Assembly (NCBI GenBank): GCA_050084985.1 | Contig: JBITNC010000001.1 | Coordinates: 37,200,001-37,264,000 of the forward strand | Direction: 5' to 3' | Source of the DNA: Nageia nagi | Lineage: Eukaryota; Pinophyta | DNA: 64,000 nucleotides | Part shown: one piece after another, positions 1 to 8,277 of the stretch | Layout of the letters: every line of letters starts with the position of its first letter | Position numbering within the stretch: position 1 is the stretch's first letter | Translations under genes and position numbers: made by a program | Notes under the pieces: generated by a model | Databases searched by the model: none | What the model saw: the letters and a program-made list of their open reading frames with translations, nothing else | Told to the model about the DNA's origin: nothing

Positions 1-1
1 T

Positions 2-580
2 GAACACCTCAATGCTATTAAGAAAATCTTGAGGTATGTGGCAGGGACAAAGGATCTTGCTCTTAAGTATTCCAAAGTGCCCTCGATTGTTCTCTTTGGG
101 TTCTCAGATTCTGATTATGGGGGAGATAGAGATGATAGAAAATCAACCTCTGCATATGTGTTCAGCATTGGTTCAGGTGCTATCTCTTGGGCTTCCAAGA
201 AGCAACCTACTGTGACTCTTTCTACCATTGAAGCTGAATATCGAGCCATGTCTATTGCTACCTAGGAAGCTATTTGGTTGAGGCATATTCTAAATGAAAT
301 TGGGTATGAGCAAAATGGCCCATCTCTTATTTCTTCAGATAATCAATCGGCTATCTCTTTGGCTAAGAATCCTATGTTCCATCTGAGAACCAAACATGTG
401 GAAATCCAAGCCCATTTTATCAGGGAGAAGGTTCTAGATGACATCATACACTTGGAGTATTGTCCATATATTGAAAACTCCACTAATTTATTCACCAAGC
501 CCCAACCTGAAGCTCAGTTCAGCAAGCTTAGGGATTCTCTCAGGTTGGTGAAGTTGCCCTTAAGGGGGAGTGAAGTTTAA
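2..580 (+). pseudogene. Ty1/copia polyprotein, RNase H end (fragment)
   Basis: This is the C-terminal end of a copia Pol polyprotein; the rest lies left of the window. The frame runs from base 2 to the stop at 578-580 and is broken once by an in-frame TAG at 263-265, in a place where copia RNase H normally has Gln before Glu-Ala. Visible copia RNase H signatures are DSDYGGDRDDRKST near the start, then STIEAEYRAM, SSDNQSAISLAKNP and a TKHVEIQAHFIRE block with the terminal TK residues. RNase H degrades the RNA strand of the RNA-DNA hybrid during reverse transcription. The last codons overlap a polypurine run (560-572). Inactive because of the stop and of missing upstream sequence in view. Family assignment is firm. 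Confidence 0.93.
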
Positions 581-649
581 ACTTTTGTTAGTGATGATAA
601 CTTCACCTCTAAGAGGCCCTTTTGTTGTTATATAGTGTTGATTATGATA

Positions 650-1115
650 TACCTCCATGGTAAGTTTGCTCTGCATGAGAAACTTATTGTACATTTTATA
701 CCTCTGTGGTAAGTTTGCTTTGCATGAGAAACTTGTTGTACATTTTATACCTCCGTGGTAAGTTTGCTCTGTGTGAGAAACTTATTGTACATTTTATACC
801 TCCGTGGTAAGTTTGCTCTACGTGAGAAACTTGTTGTACATTTTATACCTCCATTGTAAGTTTGCTCTATGTGAGAAACTTGTACATTTTATACCTCCGT
901 GGTAAGTTTGCTCTGTGTGAGAAACTTGTTGTACATTTTATACCTCCGTGGTAAGTTTGCTCTGTGTGAGAAACTTATTGTACAATTTTTTGAGCATATA
1001 ATTGATATACCTCTGTGGTAAGTTCGTTCTGTGTGAGGAACTTCTTGTACATTTTATACCTCTATGGTAAGTTTGCTCTGTGTGATAAACTTGTACAATT
1101 TTTTATGCTCTATTA
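650..1115. repeat. 49-bp minisatellite inside the copia element, 9 copies
   Basis: Nine head-to-tail units begin with TACCTC at 650, 699, 748, 797, 846, 892, 941, 1008 and 1057. The spacing is 49 bp except for one 46-bp unit (3-bp deletion) and one 67-bp unit with an AT-rich insert near 985-1007. Unit landmarks are GGTAAGTTTGCTCTG and GAGAAACTTGTTGTACATTT. It lies between the end of pol and the 3' LTR, so it was probably carried by the element. Confidence 0.93.
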
Positions 1116-1579
1116 ATAATCAACACATGTCTATATACAACAAGTGACTATGAGTGATGGCTTGGCATCTCTGTGATGACTTATAGTGCACCATTGATCA
1201 GTTATTTATAAGATGGCATTATTTGATTCTCCTATTTAATAAAGTGAATATATGATGCATCTAACTGATTTTGTTCATGAGTTGCTTATAGCATGCAAGA
1301 TCTTCTTTAGAAATGCAGGTTACTCACCTTGTGTAAGCAAGCTTATGGAGACTCACATGTCAGCTTAAAGTTGATCGACTACTATGTATAGTGAAACCAG
1401 TTGTGGTTAATGATTGTATTGTAAACCATTTTTTCAAATGGTAATGTAGTGAGTCTCAAACTAGTTCTCAAAAAGATTCTCAAATATGTAAATGTTCTCA
1501 TCTCCGCTTGTATCTCTATGGAGGAGAACTCTCTCTTACTCTCTCTCTTCTCTCTTCTATGCTCTATCCCAATATTGCA

Positions 1580-1592
1580 TTAAGGGGGAGTG
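1580..1592 (+). promoter_or_regulatory. Polypurine tract of the copia element
   Basis: TTAAGGGGGAG sits directly before the LTR start TGTTAGAATT at 1591. This is the plus-strand priming site. The same 13 bases (TTAAGGGGGAGTG) occur at 560-572 overlapping the end of pol, so the tract is present twice, about 1,020 bp apart. Confidence 0.85.
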
Positions 1593-2081
1593 TTAGAATT
1601 TGTAATGAAATATTGTGAATATCTAAACTCCTTGTAAATTCAATTAATCACTTAAAGGATATTCAGATACCTTAAGGGATTAATTGAATTTTTTATTATG
1701 TAAACTTTGACCTTACCAAGTGGTTAGTTGGTAGGTTATAGTTAGGTAATACATTTATTGTAACCCTAACCTTACCCTTGGGTTAAAGGGAGGTTAGGGA
1801 GGTGCTCTCATGCTATAAATAGAGGGCCTCTCCTCTTGTAACATAACTAAATTTTTGGAGTAAGATTACTCTACTAGTTTGTGTAGGAGAGAAAGGAATT
1901 GTTGTAAGAGGGTGCATAGTTTGAGAATTGAGATCTAGTTGTGGATGTACTCCCAAGGAGGGAGGAACCACATTATATTGGTGTTATCTTGTGTGAATGG
2001 TGTTATTAGCTTGTATATGTTGAATGATTGAGTTTCCTATAGTCTTGGACCTTGAGGATTAGTGTAGTTCTAATTCCTTCA
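1591..2081 (+). mobile_element. 3' LTR of the copia element
   Basis: The LTR begins with TGTTAG immediately after the polypurine tract. It contains a TATA box (CTATAAATAG, about 1813-1822). Downstream it has a U5-type block common in plant copia LTRs (a GGAACCACATTATATTGG block near 1964, then CTTGTGTG). The 3' end is set at TTCCTTCA near 2081 by the TG...CA rule. The 5' LTR is outside the window, so the boundary could not be checked against a partner. Confidence 0.75.
1813..1822 (+). promoter_or_regulatory. TATA box in the copia LTR
   Basis: CTATAAATAG lies about 220 bp into the LTR, where a copia U3 promoter is expected. Transcription would start about 30 bases downstream. Confidence 0.6.
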
Positions 2082-2503
2082 GTTATGAGCATTAAGAGGG
2101 AAAGGAAAAAGTAGTGCAAGGGATTGAAAAAGTTCTACCTAAGAAATGTTTCATTGCAAAAAGAAAAACCACTCTTTCCAAGTAAGTATACAAGAATTTA
2201 GAGGAGAGAGTGGAAGACAAAGAAGAATACCATACTAGGAGTTCGAGATAAGAATCGCTACAAAAGCTTGCATCTCTCTCTCACTTCAAAGCATCAAGAA
2301 AATTTAAGTTGTACCATTCTATAAGTGTAGAAAAATAGAGAATTGAATTCCTCTTTGTGAGTATCATCCTAGCTACCCATTTTAGCATAATATTTCAATT
2401 TTCTTTCTACTTGAAATCATGCACCATATCATTATGCAATACTCTTAGATTTGGTTCCAAGTGCTTCATCTTATCACTAACCCATAATATTAATTTTTTG
2501 TAG

Positions 2504-2783
2504 GGGGAAACATATAACTATCAACCAACAGATGGAGAACTAGCTTACATTGTCCACAAGGGTTGGGATAAATTGCTATGTTGTGTGGATAATAGAGTAA
2601 GTAATTACTACTTTTTTTAGCCAAAAAATAGTATTCATAAGATTTAATATTTTTATTTTTACTAACATTTTTTTGAATTATTTACAGGCATTGATGGGAG
2701 ATATTTCTGGTGATGATGGTGGTTATGATGATGCTATTACTCATTATGCCCTTGAAGTTGGCACTAATGTTACTATTCATTAA
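2504..2783 (+). pseudogene. Two exon-like blocks with a 91-bp intron, unrecognised
   Basis: A branch-site-like CACTAAC near 2475 and a T-rich stretch ending in TAG at 2503 precede an open block 2504-2596 of 31 codons. A GTAAGT donor follows at 2597, then an ACTAAC branch motif at 2661 and a TTTACAG acceptor ending at 2687. The next block, 2688-2780, continues in the same reading phase (GDISGDDGGYDD...) to a TAA at 2781-2783. Matching phase across a well-formed short plant intron argues for a true gene remnant. I do not recognise the protein. Exons further upstream (a possible donor near 2182) are unclear, and no start codon can be assigned. It could also be part of an old DNA transposon. Confidence 0.35.
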
Positions 2784-3265
2784 CATGATGATGATGATCT
2801 TATTAATTAGCAAAATGATGATATTAGATTTCCTAGTGGTGATCTTGAGGTTGATTGAGGATATAGGTACTTTGATGAACTTATTATGATATTTTTAAAC
2901 CTTGATAGTGACTTATGATATTAAGTTATGGATATAATTAATATATTTTTATATTTTGATGATGAAAATGACAAATGATATTTTGATGATGATAATGATA
3001 TGGATATGTTTGAAATTTAGTGCATTAAATATATTGCATATGATTTCTATGGTGTGTTCAGAATGTATATTTTGTTTAATAGGATTGAATGCATTAGATT
3101 CAAAATATGTGTATTGCACATGTTAGAACTAGTTGTATGGGAGCAAGAATAATTTCACAAGCATCACAGGTATTGTATTTGGAATATATCTTGTTGATTT
3201 CATCTCATTTGATAATTTCTCCAATTTTCCATATATCTACTACGTTTTTGGGTGTGATTTGTCTC
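2784..3265. other. No gene seen; GAT-rich low-complexity DNA
   Basis: Imperfect GATGATGAT and TTTTGATGATG runs between 2784 and 3000, then AT-rich DNA without a convincing frame. It may be the 3' untranslated part of the exon-like unit to the left. Confidence 0.5.
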
Positions 3266-4085
3266 CTATGAAAAAAGAAAAGATGAAGCATTTTTAAGCT
3301 CCAACAAAAGAAGGATGATTACCATAAATTCTTCTATTCCTAAATTTTTACTACAAGCAACAAGTAGACACCTCCACACTTCCAATTTAGGTTTTATGGC
3401 AATCTTGATAATGAAGTTCAAAGCTTCCTCAAGATAGCCTACTTGACCAAGAAGGTCAACAATACATGTATAATGATTCATCCTAGGAGTAATGCAATAA
3501 GATTCACTCATGCTATTAAAGTATTTATAGCCCTCATCCACTAGACCTGGATGGTTGCATGTAAGTAGAACACATACAATGGTTATTATGTTAGAGTTAG
3601 TTCCCAAGTGCTTCATCAAATAAAAGAGTTTGAGGGCATCCTTTTCATAGCCATGCATTGCATATCCTTCCATCATTACATATCTAGAGCTCCCATCATG
3701 GCACATGTTGGAAGAACATTGGCAAAGGGTACAAAGCCTGGTTTTACACCTAACAATTACATCTTCTTAAAAGTCTCTAGAGCCCTTTTAGAAAATGCAT
3801 ATTATGCATATCCTGAGATCATTGTAGTCCTTGAAATTATGTTTGTATTATGTATCTTGTCAAATAATTTGAGAGCCTTCTCTATGCTTCTATATTTTAC
3901 ATACATGTCTATAAGGATAGTCACAACCATAATATTCGATGTAAAATCCTTTTCAACTACTCTTTAATGTATATCCATACTTTCTTGTAGAGCTCTAATG
4001 CTTGTTGGAAGAATTATGAAAAAGGTTACAGAATTTGGTTTTATACTTGATAATTGCATATTCTTAAAAATCTCTATAGAATACT
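3266..4085 (-). pseudogene. PPR protein pseudogene (PLS repeats and E motif)
   Basis: Read on the minus strand from about 4085 down. It first has a repeat piece ending MQLSSIKPNSVTF. Then comes an L/S-type repeat around 3930-3710 (LIDMYVKYRSIEKALKLFDK, then MISGYA, a stop, and ALETFKKM, a stop). Last is an open stretch at 3706-3266 with GYAMHGYEKDALKLF, GLVDEGYKYFNSM and an E-type motif (IVDLLGQVGYLEEALNFI...KPKLEVWRCLL). PPR proteins of this class bind organellar RNA in chloroplasts or mitochondria. At least two in-frame stops and frame changes make it inactive. The piece ends before the E+/DYW part. The DYW domain lies next door on the opposite strand. Confidence 0.88.
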
Positions 4086-4097
4086 TTCTGTTCAAGT

Positions 4098-4383
4098 GAG
4101 TTGAAGGAAATGGGGTATATTCCAAATACAATACCTGTGTTGTGTGATGTGGAAGTTGATAATAAAGAATTACTTCTCTACTAGCATAGTGAAAATTTTG
4201 CAATTGCATTCGTATTCCCTTGGAACCATTATTAGGGTTGTAAAGAACCTTCAAGTATGTAATGACTTCCATACCATAATCAAGTTTATATTCAATATTG
4301 TTGTAAGGGACATTGTTGTGAGGGATGTGAACTGATTTCATCATTTTAAACATGGAAAATATTCTTCTAAACATTATTGGTGA
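4098..4383 (+). pseudogene. DYW domain of a PPR protein (C-terminal fragment)
   Basis: From GAG at 4098 the frame reads ELKEMGYIPNT and then a CDVE...KELLLY block, followed by an in-frame TAG and HSENFAIAF. After a frameshift near 4230 it continues as IIRVVKNLQVCNDFHTIIKF, RDIVVRDVN, a stop and FHHFKHGK, ending in HYW and TGA at 4381-4383. This matches the DYW deaminase-like domain, which normally ends in Asp-Tyr-Trp; here Asp has become His. DYW domains carry out C-to-U editing of organellar RNA. The HSE and CxDFH zinc-site region is partly kept (the normal CGDCH reads CNDFH). It points away from the PPR repeats 12 bp to its left. Confidence 0.88.
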
Positions 4384-4884
4384 ATGTAAATTAATGAAAG
4401 ATCTAAAGAGTCTTGTATAATGACATGGTGCATGCTTTCAAGTAGAAAGCAAACCATGTTTCATTTCATTATTTCAAAAAGTGTTGTTATTAAATATTTG
4501 TACAAATAGAAAGTATTGTTTATAACTAAAATCATATTATCAAGTGATCACAACTAGCAATTTATACTAATGGGGTGTTTGTGAAAGCCTTATTTTTAAT
4601 ACTCTTAGTTGTACCTTGCTCTTTTCTTTATCATTAGAGAAGGGCTTACAAGTAACCTAGTACATAGGTATGAAGAGAGAAGATCAACTCTTAATTATTC
4701 TTTTTTATTTCCTTTATCATTTTGTACATTTGTTTTATTTGTAATCATTCTATTATCTTATGCCTATATTTGCATTAGCCATATGGGCCCAAATTTTATG
4801 TAATAATTTCTTTATAGGATGATATAGATTTTGCATTGTCTATGCATAAAAATAACAAGATTCTTTTGGGTGGAATTAGACCAT
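4384..4884. other. No gene seen
   Basis: AT-rich DNA between PPR fragments. Nothing protein-like was found on either strand, apart from short open frames with no family signature. Confidence 0.5.
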
Positions 4885-5165
4885 ATTTTGTATTTAAATT
4901 ATTTACAACCCTCATCCACCAGACCAGCATGGTTGCATACAAGTAGAACACATACAAAGGCTATGTTATCAAGGTTGGTTAGGAAGTGCTTCATTAGACC
5001 AAAGAGATTAAGGGAATCCTTGTTGTATCCATGAACTGCATGTCCTCTAATCATTGTAGTCTATCAAATTGTGTTTGCAACATGCATATTATCAAATAAT
5101 TCTTGGGTCTTATCTATTCTTCTACGTTTTGCATACATATCTATCATAGTATTAAAAACCATAAT
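4885..5165 (-). pseudogene. PPR repeat fragment
   Basis: On the minus strand the sequence reads a TMIDMYAKRRRIDKTQELFD repeat, two stop codons, MIRGHAVHGYNKDSLNLF, VCVLLVCNHAGLVDEGC, and a stop. The second half matches the 3,540-3,706 part of the larger PPR pseudogene, so this is a second copy and not its continuation. Three stops in about 90 codons show it is dead. Confidence 0.8.
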
Positions 5166-5269
5166 ATATCAATAAATTAAATCATAAATAAATAAATAAT
5201 ATGTAAACTAAAATAAATCATTATTTTTTTTAAATATCATTTTGATGCTATAATGGATGCTATAAAATC

Positions 5270-5800
5270 TTCCAAATTTGATGTTATAGTAGATGTCATA
5301 TCCATTAATATTGTGTTCTATACAAGATGATATTATTGACGATATATAAGATAGTAAAGGATGTCACTAGCAATGCTACAAAAGACTCTATATGAGATAA
5401 AAAATTATGCCACTAATGATGCTATAAGAGACTCTATATGAGATAGAAAATGATGCTAATAATAACTCTATAAGAGATGTTATATGAGATGGTAAAGGAT
5501 ACCACTAATGACTCCATAAGATATGCTATATGAGATGGTAAAGGATTCCACTAATGAAGTTATAAAAGATGTTATATTAGACATAATATTAGATAATGTA
5601 TGAGATGCTATATGAGATGAAAAATGATACCACATATGATGCCATATTATACGTAAAATGATGCCCCACATGACTCTATATGAGACATACAAGGCCTCTA
5701 TAAGAGATGTTATATGAAATGTCATATTGGACTCTAAGAGATACAATTCAGTATACAATAAATGATGCTATAATAGACTTAAATAGTCATTATATTGGAT
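5270..5800. repeat. Degenerate minisatellite, unit about 46 bp
   Basis: Recurring motifs TATATGAGATGGTAAAGGAT and CCACTAATGAC...ATAAGAGATGTT are spaced about 46 bp apart where clearest (GGTAAAGGAT at 5491 and 5537). Further diverged copies lie on both sides. The short open frame across it is a by-product of the repeat. Confidence 0.7.
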
Positions 5801-6015
5801 GCTTAAATAGATGTGAAAAAGCTCTATAGAAATAAGAATATGGATGCTAAATAGCACCATTAAAGATGCTAAAAGGATGCTATTTGGATCTTCATGGGTG
5901 ATGCCTAAACAAACACTCGCTATGATGTGTTGATTAATATCAAATATTGCATCTATCTATGGTCAAAAAAATAAAAAATTGCTAAGGGAAATGATGCTTG
6001 CTAGGGCACTATTCT

Positions 6016-6388
6016 TGTTATGAACAAAGTTCCCAAAATAGCATAAAATCATAAGAGAAAGAGCTCAACGCGTTGAATAAGAGATAAAATATGTAATAAG
6101 CCACTTTGAGGGGTAAACCTCATTTGTAATAAGCCACTTTGAGGGGGAAACCTCCTTTACATCACATCAATTACACAATAATAGACAATACAAATGATAA
6201 TACCTCCTTAGTATATATAGGAGTTCAAGGGGTGCCACTACAATGAAAGGACACTAGCTGACATAACAATAATAATGTCTAGTAGACATAACAATAATAA
6301 TGTAAGGGAATAACAATAACCATAGTGTACTTCTATGGGACACATAATAACAATATATGGGTTACATGAGTAGTATAGGGACCTAACA
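6016..6388 (-). repeat. 3' LTR of the short LTR element
   Basis: A 373-bp LTR, left copy. A TATA-type sequence (minus strand CTATATATAC, near 6212-6222) is kept in both copies. An internal direct duplication of the GTAATAAGCCACTTTGAG motif occurs near 6093-6145. Confidence 0.9.
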
Positions 6389-6907
6389 TGCCCCTCTCCT
6401 TCAAAAAAAATGTTGTCCTCAATGTTTTAGTAGTTCTGGATGCTTCTGTAGAAATTTCTCATCTTCCCATGTGGAATCTTTAGCCATTTCCATATTTTTA
6501 CTTTCAACCTTCCTTTCCATCATAAAAACCATCTTTAAGGATGTTGGTATACTACGAGTACATTGTAGGAGACCACAATTCCCCAGGATGCAGTGCTTTT
6601 TAAACTATGATTTGGAGACTGTTCTATTGTCTAACCTTCCAACTAATGTGAATCTAAAATTTTGATCCTTTAGAGTCTAAACTTTCTACTTATGGTAGCC
6701 TCAGATGTCTTATTTTCAATGCCACATATTTCATCAAATTATGATATTCCAATAGGAAATGGCTGTAGTTTTTCCAAAATGTGCTAATTTTTGGCTTTTT
6801 CAGAAGTGCAAATGTGTACGAAGTGCCACATGTTACCTATTTATTCCTAGACCTTAAAAATTGTAACAGATAAACTTCAATATTTACCCTAACCAATACA
6901 ATAGGTT

Positions 6908-7192
6908 TCACCTAGTTTGTATTTGTAAAACTTCAGATATACACTTTTTAGATAGAACACCTATTTCAGACCTGCTTTTGAGACGAGTCAAAAACCTTAA
7001 CATTCCCCAAGTGTAACTTGCAAAATATAGCGAATTAGGAGTTAAAATTTGAACTAAAACTTCTTTGGTATGTCTTATAAAAACCCAATAAATTTTAGAA
7101 TCTGAAACCTTGCAAAACAAATTTGGTAGCGAAAATTCCATGATGACTAGTTTTGAGCCTTGAAACCGTAGAATCGTCTGCTCTGACACCAA
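6908..7192 (-). other. Leader open frame of the short LTR element, unlikely a gene
   Basis: A 94-codon open stretch begins at the primer-binding site. It has no recognisable domain, and its position inside the leader suggests it is not translated into a functional protein. Listed because it is the only open frame of note in the interior of the element. Confidence 0.3.
7180..7192 (-). promoter_or_regulatory. Primer-binding site, initiator-Met tRNA type
   Basis: The minus strand reads TGGTGTCAGAGC two bases inside the 5' LTR. The usual plant sequence is TGGTATCAGAGC. The position and near match fix the orientation of the element. Confidence 0.8.
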
Positions 7193-7193
7193 A

Positions 7194-7565
7194 TGTTATG
7201 AACAAATTTCCCAAAATAGCATAAAATCATGAGAGAAAGAGCTCAACACATTGAATAAGAGATAAAATATGTAATAATCCAATTCAAGGGGGAAACCTCA
7301 TTTGTAATAATCCACTTCAAGGGGCAACCTTCTTTACATCACATCAATTACACAACAATAGACAATACAAATGATAATACCTCATTAGTATATATAGGAG
7401 TCCAAGGGGTGCCACTACAATGAAAGGACACTAGCCGACATAACAATAATAATGTCTGACCAACATAACAATAATAATGTAAGGGAATAACAATAACCAT
7501 AGTGGACTTCTATGGGACACATAATAACAATATATGGGTTACATGAGTAGTATAGGGACCTAACA
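7194..7565 (-). repeat. 5' LTR of the short LTR element
   Basis: A 372-bp LTR, right copy. It differs from its partner by scattered substitutions, many of them transitions, so the insertion is not recent. Confidence 0.9.
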
Positions 7566-7587
7566 ATTCCCCTTTGTTGTAGTAGTG

Positions 7588-7930
7588 TGAATATTATGGT
7601 TATGAGTTCCCTGATAGATCACATGTATGAAAAATATAGAAGAATACATAAGGCTCAAGAATTGTTTAATAAAATATAGCCAAAATAACCATAAAACCTA
7701 AATTGGGTGTGTGGATGTTTCTACTTAGTACTTGTAAACTAAATGTTGTTGTTGTGAGTGCCATAATAGATCATATGTATGCAAAATATGGAAAATTACA
7801 TAAGGCCAAGGAATTTTTCTATAAGTTGCATGATGAAAACATAGTTTTATGGTCTATAATAATTGCAAGATACACACAAAATGGATTTTATGAAAAAGGT
7901 CTTCGAGACTTTTATTCCAAAAGAATGTAA
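7588..7930 (+). pseudogene. PPR repeat fragments
   Basis: A first piece (about 7588-7680) reads SSLIDHMYEKYRRIHKAQEL and ends in TAG. A second (7703-7930) reads SAIIDHMYAKYGKLHKAKEF, then IVLWSIIIARYTQNGFYEKGL. Both are PLS-type PPR repeats with the same extra His before Met in the DMYAK motif, so they are two related copies about 150 bp apart. Stops and missing flanks make them inactive. Confidence 0.78.
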
Positions 7931-7974
7931 TTTCTTGGTAAGATATATAGAAGAATATTTTTTGGGTTCTCTCT

Positions 7975-8175
7975 GCAACCCCTCAACTTGGATCTACTCT
8001 TTGCAAAAAATTGGAAATGCTTCAAGTGCTTTAACCCCCTCAGCTCGATTTTGCTCTCCATGGAAAATTGAAAATGCTCCAAGTGCTCTAACCTCCTTTG
8101 GTCCAAATGGTACAAGCTAAGTGATCTTATCCCCTCTATTGCTCTTCTTGAAAAACTTAAAATATTATAAGTGTC
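7975..8175. repeat. Degenerate direct repeat, about 60-bp unit
   Basis: AATTGGAAATGCTTCAAGTGCT near 8009 and AATTGAAAATGCTCCAAGTGCT near 8067 are the core of two adjoining copies. A third, weaker copy follows to about 8175. Confidence 0.5.
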
Positions 8176-8258
8176 CACTTACATTCCTTATATGGAATTT
8201 TATTTAATTTTTTGTTGACATTAAGAGATAGCTTTTAACCACCATATTAAGATTTGGC

Positions 8259-8277
8259 GGGGGGGGGGGGGGGGGGG
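8259..8277 (+). repeat. Homopolymer of 19 G
   Basis: Nineteen consecutive G in otherwise AT-rich DNA. The length may be affected by sequencing or assembly. Confidence 0.85.

Larger units (their letters stand above)
6016..7565 (-). mobile_element. Complete short non-autonomous LTR element (TRIM-like)
   Basis: Two direct LTRs, 6016-6388 and 7194-7565, are highly similar. Both start TGTTATGAAC and end CCTAACA, giving TGTTA...TAACA termini. Flanking 5-bp target duplications are ATTCT (6011-6015) and ATTCC (7566-7570). The element is oriented on the minus strand. Just inside the right LTR the minus strand reads TGGTGTCAGAGC, a one-base variant of the initiator-methionine tRNA primer site. Just inside the left LTR it reads GAAGGAGAGGGG, a polypurine tract. 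The 805-bp interior carries no gag or pol domain. The total of 1,550 bp is TRIM-like, at the large end of the class. It must have moved using proteins from another element. Confidence 0.93.

Noticed and set aside
650-1115. CRISPR-like array
   Set aside because: The 49-bp units are contiguous without unique spacers, in a plant retrotransposon.
3964-4374. Minus-strand 136-codon frame as a single PPR exon
   Set aside because: Only its last part (to about 4,085) is PPR; the rest is antisense to the DYW domain on the plus strand.
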